64,000 bases of DNA, from positions 1 to 64,000 of the forward strand of contig NZ_CP109460.1 of assembly GCF_036227565.1 (NCBI RefSeq), in the 5' to 3' direction. Below the pieces are notes generated by a model. The model was not told the DNA's origin. It did not search any database and saw nothing but the letters and a program-made list of their open reading frames with translations. The stretch's first letter is position 1, and every line of letters begins with the position of its first letter. This stretch comes from Streptomyces sp. NBC_01454 (lineage in GTDB: Bacteria; Actinomycetota; Actinomycetes; Streptomycetales; Streptomycetaceae). Of the stretch, positions 1 to 8,978 are shown piece after piece. The translations under genes and the position numbers were made by a program.

Positions 1-177
1 GGCGGCTTCGCCGCCGGGTTGACGCTGTGTCCGCTCCGCTCCCGCAGCGGACAGGGCTGCGCCCCTTTTACCGGGGATTCCGCTGCGCTCCATCCCCGGT
101 CGGCGGGTCCGCTCCGCTCCCCCGCCAACGGGCCCTCCGGCTTCGCCTCCAGGCCCTCGGGCCCGCTGCCGCGGGCC
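1..177. repeat. Array of six telomere-like fold-backs
   Basis: Six GC-rich inverted repeats follow one another with almost no spacing: stems 1-6/10-15, 28-35/46-53 (8 bp), 70-78/92-100 (9 bp), 102-107/121-126, 130-134/152-156 and 160-166/171-177. Several loops share a purine-poor core such as TCCGCTCCGCTCC (108-120) or TCCGCTGCGCTCC (79-91). Closely packed palindromes of this kind are known from the ends of Streptomyces linear chromosomes and plasmids, where they support end patching by terminal proteins. The canonical outermost telomere palindrome is not visible, so the true end is either outside the window or of another class. A helicase of the telomere-associated type follows. Confidence 0.6.
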
Positions 178-315
178 AAGCTGGCTACGAGGTGGGGTGT
201 CGCTCGTTCGTGGCAAAGTCCTGCGCATCAACTGATGCACCATGTAGCGTTGGCGGAAGTAGGGCACACCCTACCCATGGTCTGTGGCCGCTGGAGCGGC
301 AGGGAGGAAATTCGC

Positions 316-696
316 GTGTGGAGTGCTGAGGATGTGGCGCGGGACCAGGTCAGGCGCCAGGCGAACGGGCTGGATATCGCGGCCATTGACGAGAAAGTCA
401 CGGAGGCTGACCGCCGTCGGCAGGAGACGGCGCAGGATGCCCGGCTGGGCGTGTCCGCCGCGTTCGAGGACGTGGAGCGCCTGGCCGAGATCTGGGCGGC
501 CAAAGCTGCGGAGTGGCGGCGTGTCAGGGACGTCGTGGCGCAGGCCGGCTGGGAGGTCTACGCCCCGGAGGGGGACGTGAAGGGTGCGGCGTGGGCCCGG
601 GAGCATGAGGAACGGCGTGCGGCGGCCCTGGAGGCGCGGGCCGCGTTCGAGGCGCAGCGGCGGGATGCGGCGGATGAACTGCGCACGCAGGTCTGA
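316..696 (+). CDS. Hypothetical helical protein, probably truncated by a stop
   Basis: A 126-residue protein starting at GTG 316, chosen because GGGAGG lies at 302-307 with normal spacing. It is charged and mostly helical, with repeated Ala/Glu/Arg segments, and has no signal peptide or recognised domain. The frame continues in phase after the TGA at 694-696 as coding-like sequence (Leu-Ile-Arg-Ala-Ala-Ala...) to a second TGA at 841-843, just before the ribosome site of the helicase. The simplest reading is a CGA-to-TGA nonsense mutation in a 175-codon gene. The position between telomere-like repeats and a helicase suggests co-transcription with the helicase; the function is unknown. Confidence 0.6.
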   Translation: MWSAEDVARDQVRRQANGLDIAAIDEKVTEADRRRQETAQDARLGVSAAFEDVERLAEIWAAKAAEWRRVRDVVAQAGWEVYAPEGDVKGAAWAREHEERRAAALEARAAFEAQRRDAADELRTQV

Positions 697-886
697 CTGT
701 CGGCCGGTCCCGGCCGGCTGATCCGGGCGGCGGCCGCGCGGGCCGGCCTGCGGCCTGACGAGGTGTTGGCGCAGTTGGCGGAGCGGATGGCCGTGAGCGA
801 GGACGGCACCGTTTCCGTTCCGCCGTTCGCCCCGTCCCGATGAGTTCTCATATTCCCTTGGAAACCGAGTTAGCGGAGGTTCTTCA

Positions 887-3574
887 ATGACGGGCATTAA
901 CCTTCGGCCCCATCAGGTGGAGCAGAAAGCGAGTTTCCGGAAGTGGGCGGGATTTTCTGCACGTTCTTCGGTGCCCGCTCAGGGGCGCCGGGGAACCCTC
1001 GTGTCCGCGACCGGATCGGGGAAGACGTTCACCGCCGCCGTGTCCGCGCTGGAGTGCTTCCCGGGCGGGCGGATTCTGGTCATGGTGCCGACCCTGGATC
1101 TGCTGGTGCAGACCGTCGAGGCGTGGCGCCTGGTGGGTCACCGCTCCCCCATGGTCGCGGTGTGCTCGTTGGAGAAGGACGAGGTTCTGGAGCGGCTGGG
1201 GGTGCGCACGACCACCAATCCGATTCAGCTCGCCGTGTGGGCGGGGGCGGGGCCGGTGGTCGTGTTCGCCACGTACGCCTCTCTGGTGGACCGGGAGGAC
1301 GTCGAGGCACCCGAGGGCCAGCGCAAGGTGCGCGGGCCGCTGGAGGCCGCTCTGGCGGGCGGGGAGCGGCTGTACGGCCAGCAGATGGCGGGCTTCGACC
1401 TCGCGATCGTGGATGAGGCTCACGGAACCGCCGGTGATCTCGGTCGTCCGTGGGCGGCGATTCACGACAACGCCCGCATCCCCGCGGACTTCCGGCTCTA
1501 CCTCACCGCCACCCCGCGCATCCTGGGCGCGGCCCAGCCGCAGAAGGGCGGCGGCCAGGAGGTGGAGATCGCGAGCATGGCCAGCGACCCGGACGGGACG
1601 TACGGCGAGTGGCTGGCCGAACTCGGGCTCTCGGAGGCGATCGAGCGCGAAATTCTCGCCGGCTTCGAGATCGATGTTCTGGAGATCCGCGACCCCTCAC
1701 CGGTTCTCGGGCTGTCGGAGGAGGCGCTGCGCGGCCGGCGCCTGGCGCTGTTGCAGACGGCACTGCTGGAGCACTCCGCAAGGTGGAACCTTCGCACCGT
1801 CATGACGTTCCACCAGCGGGTCGAGGAAGCGCAGGCGTTCGCGGAGAAGCTGCCGGAGACGGCGGCGGAGCTGTACGCCACGGAGGCTCCGGACGAGGCC
1901 CTGGCGGCAGCGGAGGGGATGCCGGAGTCGTCGATCGACGCCCGGCTGTACGAGCTGGAGGCCGGCCGCCACGTGCGGCCGCACCGGGTGTGGTCGGCGT
2001 GGCTGTGCGGCGACCACCTCGTCAGCGAACGGCGCGAGGTCCTGGGGCAGTTCGCGAACAGCCTGGACGCGGCCGGCCACCGGGTCAACCGCGCTTTCCT
2101 CGCCTCTGTGCGCGTGCTCGGGGAAGGCGTCGACATCACCGGCGAGGTGGGCGTGGAGGCCGTGTGTTTCGCCGACACCCGCGGCTCGCAGGTGGAGATC
2201 GTGCAAAACATCGGCCGGGCGCTCCGGCTCAACCGTGATGGCACCACGAAGATCGCCCGCATCATCGTGCCCGTCTTCCTGGAGCCCGAGGAAGACCCCA
2301 CGGACATGGTCGCCTCCGCCTCGTTCCGCCCCCTCGTCGCCGTCCTCCAGGGCCTGCGCTCGCACGATGAGCGCCTGGTGGAACAGCTCGCCTCCCGCGC
2401 CCTCACCCGCAGCCGGCACGAGCGCAAGGTGCACGTCCAGCGCGATGAGAACGGCCGAATCGTCGGCGCCGGCGGCGGCGGAGAAGGCGACGGCAAGGAC
2501 CAGGAGCAGGACGACACGCAGGCCGCCGTCGAGTCGGCGCTGCTGCACTTCTCCTCCCCCCGCGACGCGGCCACGGTCGCCGCGTTCCTGCGCACCCGCG
2601 TCTACCGGCCGGAATCGCTGGTGTGGCTGGAGGGCTACCAGGCCCTGCTGCGGTGGCGGGCGGAGAACGAGATCACCGGCCTGCACGCCGTCCCGTACGA
2701 CACGGAGACCGAGGTCGGCGTCACGAAGAATTTCCCACTCGGGCGGTGGGTGCACCAGCAGCGCAAAGCCCTGCGGGCCGGGGAGCTGGAGGACCGGCGC
2801 AAGGTCCTCCTGGACGCGCCGGAGGCCGGGATGGTCTGGGAGCCGGGCGAGGAAGCGTGGGAGGCCAAGCTCGCCGCGCTCCGCTCGTACCGGCGGGCCA
2901 CCGGGCATCTCGCCCCGCGGCAGGATGCGGTCTGGGGCGAGGGCGAGGCGATGGTGCCTATCGGGCAGCTGATGGCCAACCTCCGCCGCAAAGGCGGTCT
3001 CGGCAAGGACGCGGAGCGGGCCGCCGTGCGCGCGGAGCAGCTGGTCGCGATCGATGAGGACTGGAACTGCCCCTGGCCGCTGGACTGGCAACGCCACCAC
3101 CGCATCCTGGCGGACCTGGTCGACGCCGACGGCCACCTGCCGGACATCCCGCCCGGAGTGCTCTTCGACGGCGACGACCTCGGCAAGTGGCTCCAGCGGC
3201 AGAAGGATCCGGCCACCTGGGCGCAGCTGTCCACCGAGCAGCAGCAGCGGCGGCTGTCCAGGTTGGGTGTACAGCCTGCTGAGGTGCCCTCTCCCGCTCC
3301 GGCAACGAAGCGCGCGCCCACGGGCCCCAGTAAAGCCCAGCAGGCGTTCCAGCGGGGCCTGGCAGCCCTCGCACAGTGGGTGGAGCGGGAAGGCGATCGG
3401 CCAGTGCCCCGCGGCCACAGCGAAGAGATCACCATTGACGGCGAGGGCGGCAGTGAGGCGGAGCCGGCGGTCGTGAAGCTGGGCGTATGGGTCTCCAACA
3501 CCAGATCCAGGCGGGGCAAACTCACCCCCGAGCAGTTGCACGCGCTGCGGGAGCTGGGCGTGGCCTGGGCGTGA
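887..3574 (+). CDS. Telomere-proximal DEAD/DEAH helicase with helicase-associated domains
   Basis: An 895-residue superfamily II helicase, predicted to couple ATP hydrolysis to nucleic-acid remodelling. The Walker A motif ATGSGKT is at residues 41-47, DEAH near 175-178, and the motif VI stretch QNIGRALRLN near 440. The C-terminal 250 residues hold several degenerate helicase-associated repeats rich in Trp and basic residues, as in many actinobacterial helicases. GGAGG at 875-879 sets the ATG. The architecture and the place beside telomere-like fold-backs match the TtrA/TlrA-type helicases found at ends of Streptomyces linear replicons and linked to conjugal transfer; assignment to that group is an inference, because many paralogues exist elsewhere. 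Transcription runs away from the presumed end. Confidence 0.85.
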   Translation: MTGINLRPHQVEQKASFRKWAGFSARSSVPAQGRRGTLVSATGSGKTFTAAVSALECFPGGRILVMVPTLDLLVQTVEAWRLVGHRSPMVAVCSLEKDEVLERLGVRTTTNPIQLAVWAGAGPVVVFATYASLVDREDVEAPEGQRKVRGPLEAALAGGERLYGQQMAGFDLAIVDEAHGTAGDLGRPWAAIHDNARIPADFRLYLTATPRILGAAQPQKGGGQEVEIASMASDPDGTYGEWLAELGLSEAIEREILAGFEIDVLEIRDPSPVLGLSEEALRGRRLALLQTALLEHSARWNLRTVMTFHQRVEEAQAFAEKLPETAAELYATEAPDEALAAAEGMPESSIDARLYELEAGRHVRPHRVWSAWLCGDHLVSERREVLGQFANSLDAAGHRVNRAFLASVRVLGEGVDITGEVGVEAVCFADTRGSQVEIVQNIGRALRLNRDGTTKIARIIVPVFLEPEEDPTDMVASASFRPLVAVLQGLRSHDERLVEQLASRALTRSRHERKVHVQRDENGRIVGAGGGGEGDGKDQEQDDTQAAVESALLHFSSPRDAATVAAFLRTRVYRPESLVWLEGYQALLRWRAENEITGLHAVPYDTETEVGVTKNFPLGRWVHQQRKALRAGELEDRRKVLLDAPEAGMVWEPGEEAWEAKLAALRSYRRATGHLAPRQDAVWGEGEAMVPIGQLMANLRRKGGLGKDAERAAVRAEQLVAIDEDWNCPWPLDWQRHHRILADLVDADGHLPDIPPGVLFDGDDLGKWLQRQKDPATWAQLSTEQQQRRLSRLGVQPAEVPSPAPATKRAPTGPSKAQQAFQRGLAALAQWVEREGDRPVPRGHSEEITIDGEGGSEAEPAVVKLGVWVSNTRSRRGKLTPEQLHALRELGVAWA

Positions 3575-3922
3575 CACGCGCCGTCGCGACGCGGGCTCCC
3601 TCGGCGGCGCTCATGCGGGCTCACGTAGCCGACGCCGGACGAGACGCTGGGCCCCAGGAAGCTGGCCCTGGCGGCTAGCTGCTTGGAGGCCAGACTTGGG
3701 AGAGATCGCGCAGGGGTTGGAGCGTGCGTTGCGTACCCGGCCCATTCCCTCCAGCACCGGGGCCCGCCTACGGTTTCTGCTGACTGCGCACCAGGGTTCC
3801 ACCCGGAGGGTGGCCAGCGTGCAGCAAAGTCCGCCCCGCCCGACGGTCCCTGCGGATCATCCAGCACAACGTCGACATCGACGGAACTGGCACCTCACCG
3901 CCGGCAGCCACCAGCCGACGCC
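3575..3922. other. Intergenic, no supported gene
   Basis: About 350 bases between the helicase stop and a transposase fragment. Open frames here are short, cross each other and show no family signature. Confidence 0.5.
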
Positions 3923-4159
3923 TCAGCTTCGAGACATTGCCCCCGCCTCACCCAGCAGCTCCCACACCTCGTCCGACACCGCGCATCCCTGCCGGACCGG
4001 GGCCTCTGCCCGCCCGGTCGCCTTCGCCTGCTCCAGCCAGCGCCAGACCGTACGCTCCGAAACACCCACCGTCTCAGCGACCGCACGCACATGCCGCGTC
4101 GACAACTCCCCCGCCTGCTGCCGCTCCAGCAGACGAGGCACCACCAACGCCCTGGGCAA
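3923..4159 (-). pseudogene. N-terminal fragment of a Mu/TniA-like transposase
   Basis: A 78-residue frame carries a helix-turn-helix: LLERQQAGELSTRHVR followed by VGVSERTVWRWLEQA. This resembles the N-terminal DNA-binding part of long actinobacterial transposases with a Mu-type integrase core. The catalytic DDE domain is absent, and the frame stops after 78 residues where the family continues for several hundred. No partner ATPase gene is present. It is therefore a remnant. It ends about 500 bases from the next insertion sequence and shows no boundary repeats. Confidence 0.5.
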
Positions 4160-4436
4160 CCCAGCCCCCGGCCGGCCCTTACCTCTTGATTCACCACCCG
4201 ATCACACCGGCCTGCCCACCTCACCGCGTAAGAACTCGTGAACCTGAGACAGCATCACCCAGCATGCGATAAAGCCCCACGACAGCAATACCCACGCGAA
4301 ATCTCTCACCTTGTGACAGCGCCAGCCCCACCCTGAAGACCCCACTGATCAGCACCGAATCCCTCCACCCCGGGACCAGCCCCACCGACTCTCACCACCA
4401 CCGACACCAAGCCGAGAGATCGCAGCGAGCGCTTAG

Positions 4437-5743
4437 CTTGTTCTTTATGGTCTGAGCCGGCTTCGTTCGATGAGGCTCTCGGGTCGTTTCACGGTTTTGC
4501 CCACGTCGTAGCGGGTGGCGGCCCGCTGGTTCGGCGGCGGCCTCGCGCAGAAGGCGGATCTGGGTGTGGGCGGCGATGATCAGCCAGGTCCAGCGCTCGC
4601 CGGCCTCGGGGATTCACAGCTTCGGACGGGTCCACCCGAGGGTCTGTTTCATCAGCCTGAAGAGGTGCTCGATGTCAAACCTCCTCAGGAACGCCTGCCA
4701 GCGCACGTCGACGTCCTCGCTGTTCAGGCCGGTGGCGGACGACCACAGCCAGAGCGGAAGCGGGTCGCCTCCGCCGGGCAGGCGGTCGACCTGGAGGCGG
4801 ATCAGCGTACCCTCGATGATGGGGAGTTCGCCGACGTGGTCGATCCTGGCGGAGCGGGTGGTCAGACGGGGGTGGATGCGGTCCCAGGCCATCGCGCGGG
4901 CGGCGCCGTACCGGTCGGTGACCTGCACGGTTGCCACGTCCGGCTCGCCCCAGGTCTCCGGCTTGGCGAAGCGGAACTCCTTGCCGTGCTTCGGCGGTCG
5001 CCCGCCCTGGGGATAGGACAGGGCGTACTCCTTGAGCGATGGAGTCGGCCGTCGCATGACGCGGTCGGAGCGCATCCGTCCCAGCACCTCGATCGGGAGG
5101 CCGTCGAGGAGGTGGGCCATGCGCGGGCGTCGTAGCCAGCGTCGAAGACGATGGGGATGTCGCGGTCACCGAAGTGCCAGCGACCCATCTCGATCAGGTC
5201 CGTGACCACACGGCGGAGTTGGGTGGCCGTGACCTCGGCGACGTCGTCCTCAGGCCCGAGACGGACGGCATCCAGCAGCTGGCACCAGGACGTCCGGCCC
5301 GATTCGAGGGCGGCGACGAACGAGTACGGCCAGCCGGGCACGAACTGATCCGAAGACCGTCCGCTGCGGCCGTAGACGTGGCAGAACAGACGCTCCGCGC
5401 TGGTCGGCGCGTCGGGACGGAGCCAGTTGCTGACGTCGACCGCCAGAACCAGGCGCCCGTCGGCGGCCCGCGGCATCGGCAGACCGGCCAGCACCTGCCG
5501 CAGCCGGGGCACGTCCACGTTCCTGTGGTTCAACGCCCCGTACATCGCACCGTGCCCACGCCGGTGCTCAGCCACCAGCGTCAGGTCCACCGGCGAGGTC
5601 ACCGGACCGTCCGCGCACAGCGGCGCGTCGGCCAGCTCGAACAGCTCGTCCCTGCGGGCGGTCAGGCAGTCGAAGAAGTCGTCCCGGAAGCGTGACGCTT
5701 CGGCGAACGCTTCCCCCGGGACATCGAGGTGCGGCAGGCTCAT
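4437..5743 (-). pseudogene. Transposase with a frameshift and a premature stop
   Basis: The N-terminal part (start ATG 5743, MSLPHLDVPGEAF...) runs through VLAVDVSNWLRPDA and IVFDAGYDA. Near 5120-5128 the frame shifts and continues with DGLPIEVLGRMRSDRV and FLRRFDIEHLFRLMKQTLGW. A TGA at 4614-4616 then interrupts the frame, although recognisable sequence (IPEAGERWTWLIIAAHTQIR) continues to the left IR. Together these parts match a large Streptomyces transposase family of about 430 residues with Asp-Asp-Glu-type segments (DVSNWLR, DAGYD, DIEHLFR). With two lesions the enzyme is unlikely to be functional, so the element would need an active copy elsewhere. Confidence 0.85.
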
Positions 5744-5925
5744 CCCCACGGCCTTCGTTCTGGTTCGGTGCATTCCTTGGTCGGAGCACAGAATCGGACG
5801 GAGGCCGCCCACGCGTCTGATGAAATTCCGCGTGAGGGAGCCAGTTCGACGGACAATTCGACACTACGGAGCTCGGGAGCCCAGGCAACCCGCTTGAAGT
5901 CGTGGCAGAGCCGAAGGGAGCGGTA

Positions 5926-6234
5926 GTGAACGGGAGGTGGTGGCTCACACAGGGCGACACCCGGATCGGCGAGCTACGGCAGTACGCAATTGATCAGCCA
6001 ACGTTCCTCTGCCACTTCATCCCGGGGCCCGGGTGGGAAGGGGTCCGTGTGCTGTTCGAGAGCTGGGCGGCTCTGCACGGCCCGGACCCCGACGGCTCTC
6101 GAACAGCACAGGCCATCAAGCCCATCATGGACCTCGGACTAACGCTGGTTCCCGAAGACGAAGGTCAGCGCATGGCGCTCTTCAAAGAGTGCATCGTCCG
6201 TATCGACGGTGACACCGCCCGCGTGCACTGCTGA
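5926..6234 (+). CDS. Passenger protein carried inside the IS
   Basis: A 102-residue soluble protein lies between the transposase 5' end and the right inverted repeat, reading away from the transposase. GTG 5926 is preferred over the in-frame GTG 5902 because GAAGGGAG (5913-5920) sits six bases before it. The protein begins with NGRWWLTQGDTRIGEL and ends with IVRIDGDTARVHC. The overall pattern (Trp-rich strand start, PGP loop, terminal VRIDG..A strand) recalls a widespread group of roughly 100-residue Streptomyces orphan proteins. No catalytic motif is visible. The frame is intact although the transposase is broken, which may mean it is useful to the host or simply younger than the damage. Confidence 0.6.
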   Translation: MNGRWWLTQGDTRIGELRQYAIDQPTFLCHFIPGPGWEGVRVLFESWAALHGPDPDGSRTAQAIKPIMDLGLTLVPEDEGQRMALFKECIVRIDGDTARVHC

Positions 6235-6342
6235 CCTCAACGAAGTCGCCGACCATAAAGAACAAGCTTAGTGCCTGTTTCTGAACCCCGAACCCGGAGG
6301 CCAAAAGGCCGTTGGTTCGAAATAGGAGCTTTGCACGAGCGT

Positions 6343-6373
6343 TCGGGGATCGGTCGCTGTGACCGATCCCCGA
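6343..6373 (-). terminator. Terminator of the I36-like gene
   Basis: A perfect 13-bp stem (6343-6355 with 6361-6373) and a 5-base loop, starting six bases after the stop of the minus-strand gene at 6379. Confidence 0.8.
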
Positions 6374-6378
6374 GGCAC

Positions 6379-6756
6379 TCAGCACCAGTTCCAGACGTAC
6401 CAGACGGGGCCCCAGTGTCCGTAGGCGTCCGAGGAGGGGGCGCCGGGGGCCGCGGAGAGGTAGATCCCATACTTGTCGTAGAACCCCGTCTCCGTGCCCG
6501 CTGTCTGGTTGTTGTACCAGGAACCTCCACTACCCATGCCGTCGGGAATTTCCTGCTTGTAGCAGTCCTTGAAGCGGAATCCGAGCTGTTGGAAATTGCT
6601 CTGCTTGTAGCCGCAGAAGTATCCCTTGGGGCAGTCAGCTGGCGGGGACTGAGGCTGCGCAGCGCTCGATGGGGCCGTGGACAGTGCTACGGCGGTGAGG
6701 GCTCCAGCAGCCACGAGAAGCCGGCGTAGAGACTGCCAGCGGGTGGGGTTGACCAT
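6379..6756 (-). CDS. Secreted peptidase-inhibitor I36-like protein
   Basis: A 125-residue preprotein. Residues 1-33 are a signal peptide with an Arg-rich start, a hydrophobic core (LLVAAGALTAVAL) and an Ala-x-Ala-like cleavage region. The mature part has the CPKGYFCGYKQSNF pattern typical of the I36 (SMPI-like) metallopeptidase-inhibitor family of Streptomyces, then further Cys, Trp and Tyr residues and a C-terminal Cys (residues WNWC). Four cysteines fit two disulphides. It would act outside the cell, possibly against metallopeptidases; inhibition is inferred from the family only. A strong terminator follows directly. Another member lies at 56477-56857. Confidence 0.75.
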   Translation of the reverse strand: MVNPTRWQSLRRLLVAAGALTAVALSTAPSSAAQPQSPPADCPKGYFCGYKQSNFQQLGFRFKDCYKQEIPDGMGSGGSWYNNQTAGTETGFYDKYGIYLSAAPGAPSSDAYGHWGPVWYVWNWC

Positions 6757-7144
6757 GCGAGTTCCCTTCGTGTCTGCGCATGTAGTAAATGGTCGACCGG
6801 AACCGTCGAAGTCCTCCGGCGCCAGCTAGCCACGTAACAAGGTTTGTGGGGCGGCTGGTTGTTGCACAGGCCCATTTTTCGCCATATGCAAGCCTTCTCC
6901 CCCTGTGACAGGAGCACCACGTTCCTGGGAATCCGTTCGCAGATCGGTCACGGTGACCGTTGGAGGAAAGGTGGCAATCTCTGGCCATCTCCGCCGCAGA
7001 TCGTTGAGCTGCGCTCTTGAGGATTGAAGACACGCACTTAGCCGATCCGGCTGGCGCGGCAATCCGCTGCCCGGCGATGCTGGCTTGCTGCACGAAGAGC
7101 AGCCGTGTGCCGCCTGGGTCGTGCGAAGGCACGAGCAGCAGCGG
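6757..7144. other. Intergenic, no supported gene
   Basis: About 390 bases upstream of the I36-like gene. It should hold that gene's promoter, but no convincing -10/-35 pair or coding frame stands out. Confidence 0.4.
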
Positions 7145-7660
7145 CTACAGGTTCCGGGAGAGCGTCTCGCAGTACCCGAGCGGCACGGTCGCCTGGTAGA
7201 GGTCGTCGCCCTCCGCATACTCGGCTGCGATGCCCAGCATCATCGTGAGGCTGTGGAGCGTCTCGCCCTTGCCACCGGCCTCCGCCGGTCGTTCGGCGAG
7301 GACGCGGTGGGCCCGATGCAGGATCTCGTGCCAGCCGTCGTCGTACGTTGCCGGGTCCACGCCGGTCATCGGCGTCAGCCACAGGTCGGCGTGTGGCTGG
7401 AGGACCTGCTCGGTGGTCCGGTAGTCCAGCGCGGCCCCGCACGACAGCGTCAGTCGGTCCGCGGTGTCGGCCACGGTCCCGGGCCAGTCCGGCAGGTTCT
7501 CGGAGTGCTCGGAGCACAGGAACAGCAGCCAGGCCGGCGCCCCGCCGGGCTCCGTGGCTGGGCCCTGTCGGAGCACGGTCGCTGTGCCCTCGCAGGGGAG
7601 CGGGCGGCGCAGGGCGGTGAGCTGCCGGTCGGCGCTGAGCTGGGTGAGGGTGGTCGGCAC
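7145..7660 (-). CDS. Hypothetical protein, third gene of a broken cluster
   Basis: A 171-residue soluble protein starting at GTG 7660, supported by AAGGAG five bases upstream. It contains WLLFLCSEHSENLPDWPGTV and a helical C-terminal half (TLHSLTMMLGIAAEYAEGDD). I do not recognise the family and see no membrane segment, signal or catalytic motif. The start lies 17 bases after the stop of the RelE-like frame upstream, which itself overlaps the 8978-7949 gene, so the three were probably one operon. This is the only one of the three with an uninterrupted frame. Confidence 0.65.
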   Translation of the reverse strand: MPTTLTQLSADRQLTALRRPLPCEGTATVLRQGPATEPGGAPAWLLFLCSEHSENLPDWPGTVADTADRLTLSCGAALDYRTTEQVLQPHADLWLTPMTGVDPATYDDGWHEILHRAHRVLAERPAEAGGKGETLHSLTMMLGIAAEYAEGDDLYQATVPLGYCETLSRNL

Positions 7661-7677
7661 GCGGGCTCCTTGAGCGG

Positions 7678-7949
7678 CTAGACCTCGATGTACGCGACGA
7701 CACCACGGTGCGCAGCGCGGTGGCGAAGTACAGGACGCGGACGGCTTCGACTTCGTCGGTGTACTGGCGCAGCTGGGGGCCGGCGGTGTCGCCGGGGATC
7801 GGCTCGCCGACGTCCGGGGCGACGGAGATGACGACCAGGGCGCGGTCCAGGGCGTGGATGTCCGCCTCGCTGGTGATGTTCTCCAGCTGTTTGGCGGCGG
7901 AGTCGGAGAAGGCGATCCTGGCGCGGCGCGGGCTTTGCTGCGGGGCCAT
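7678..7949 (-). pseudogene. RelE/ParE-like toxin gene with a 3' frameshift
   Basis: The frame starts at ATG 7949 and encodes about 82 residues (RRARIAFSDSAAKQLENI ... AVRVLYFATALRTVV). The natural ending VAYIEV followed by TAG (7678-7680) is in another frame, so the gene has an indel near 7698. An N-terminal F-x-x-x-A-x-x-x-L helix and a C-terminal VRVLYF...VVAYI strand pair resemble RelE/ParE-superfamily toxins, which in their active form cleave ribosome-bound mRNA or poison gyrase. The ATG overlaps the stop of the upstream gene as TGATG, a coupling typical of antitoxin-toxin pairs; however the upstream protein is not a known antitoxin type. Function is tentative. Confidence 0.45.
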
Positions 7950-8978
7950 CAGGCGACGGCTGGGCGCTGGTCAGCGAGGCGGGTGAGGTGGGCCTCGCGC
8001 AGCTCCTCCCACGGCGTGCACTGCTCGGGGTCGGGCAGGCCGTTGGTGGCGATGTCTTCCAAGACGCCGGCGAGCTGGTCGGCGTTGGCCCGGGTGCGGG
8101 CGGCGTACGCGCGGACCGCTTCGGCGGCCGCGGGGTGCAGCTGCTGCCGGGCGGCGGTGTCGGCGGGGGCCGGTTGGTCGCTCCTCGGGCCTCCAGGGGC
8201 GCGGAACTGGCGTCTGTGTCCACGGTATCGGCGTGCGGGGCCCGGGGGCCACTCCGGATGAACCGGTCCTGGGGGCGGGCCGGCCGGGGTTACATGCCAC
8301 CGGGCCAGCTGCCGTGCCGCCGTTTCGGAGTGCTGAGAGTGAGGTCTGCCGGGACCGGGCGCGGGCGAGGAACGCGGCGAGGTCGCCGGCGGCCTCAGGT
8401 TCAGTGGTGGCGACCCGGGCTGCGAACGCCAGCTGGCCGATGTCGGCGCCCGGGGCGAGGTGGGCGAGTTCGGCGGGCAGTGCGGCGTGGGCGAGCAGCG
8501 GCGGCGGCAAGAGGCCGGCGGCGGCTTCTTGCGCGCCAGGGTCGCGGTAGTGCCCGAGGTGCGCGGCGAGGGCTGCGCGAGCCATCCGTCGACGTCGGCC
8601 TGGGGCGTACCCGCCCCCGCGGCGGGTGAGTTCGTCCCGGACGGCTTCGTCGCCCTCTCGGGGCTCGGTCTGCTCCAGCGTGCCCCGATCGCGCAGCGCC
8701 TGGAGCTCATCGGCGCGGGTGGTCACGCGCTGCGCTTCCCGTGCGGCGGCTTCGTGGCGTGCGGCGGCTGCGACGTCGGCGGCGCGCTCGTCCTGGACCG
8801 CAGCGTCGGCGGCCGGGTCGTAGATGCCGCCGGTCTTGGAGAGCAGCCGGACGATGCGCTCCCACTCGGCGAGTTCGGCCGGGCCGCGCTTGTCCTGAGC
8901 CAGATCCTCGTGGCGGGAGTCCTGCCGGGCGAAGAAGTAGGCGTCCTCCAGCCAGGCCGCCGCCTCCGCGTGCGTCAT
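7949..8978 (-). pseudogene. Frameshifted hypothetical protein upstream of the RelE-like gene
   Basis: Residues 1-220 read in one frame from ATG 8978 (EAAAWLEDAYFFARQDSRHE, IVRLLSKTGGIYDP, long Ala/Arg/Glu helices). The C-terminal 70 residues (AEAVRAYAARTRANADQLAG, ATNGLPDPEQCTPWEELREA) are in another frame and end in TGA at 7949, overlapping the next ATG. The join lies between about 8190 and 8330. High third-position GC on both sides supports a real gene of about 340 residues. There is no recognised domain; the helical, charged composition would suit a DNA- or protein-binding partner of the downstream product. No antitoxin fold is recognised. Confidence 0.5.

Larger units (their letters stand above)
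4437..6266. mobile_element. Complete IS with 16-bp inverted ends and 5-bp target duplication
   Basis: The left end CTTGTTCTTTATGGTC (4437-4452) is exactly repeated in inverted form at 6251-6266. Both ends are flanked by the pentamer CTTAG (4432-4436 and 6267-6271), which fits a target duplication; only a 4-bp core TTAG may be the true duplication, as in IS701-type elements. The 1.83-kb element holds one damaged transposase gene on the minus strand and a divergent passenger gene on the plus strand. The intact ends and duplications mark a fairly recent insertion. Confidence 0.85.

Noticed and set aside
1697..3577. A long minus-strand frame opposite the helicase
   Set aside because: Composition is typical of a shadow frame in GC-rich DNA; the plus strand has all helicase motifs.
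6305..6330. TTCGAAAT-like T-loop suggesting a tRNA
   Set aside because: No acceptor, D or anticodon stems could be folded around it.
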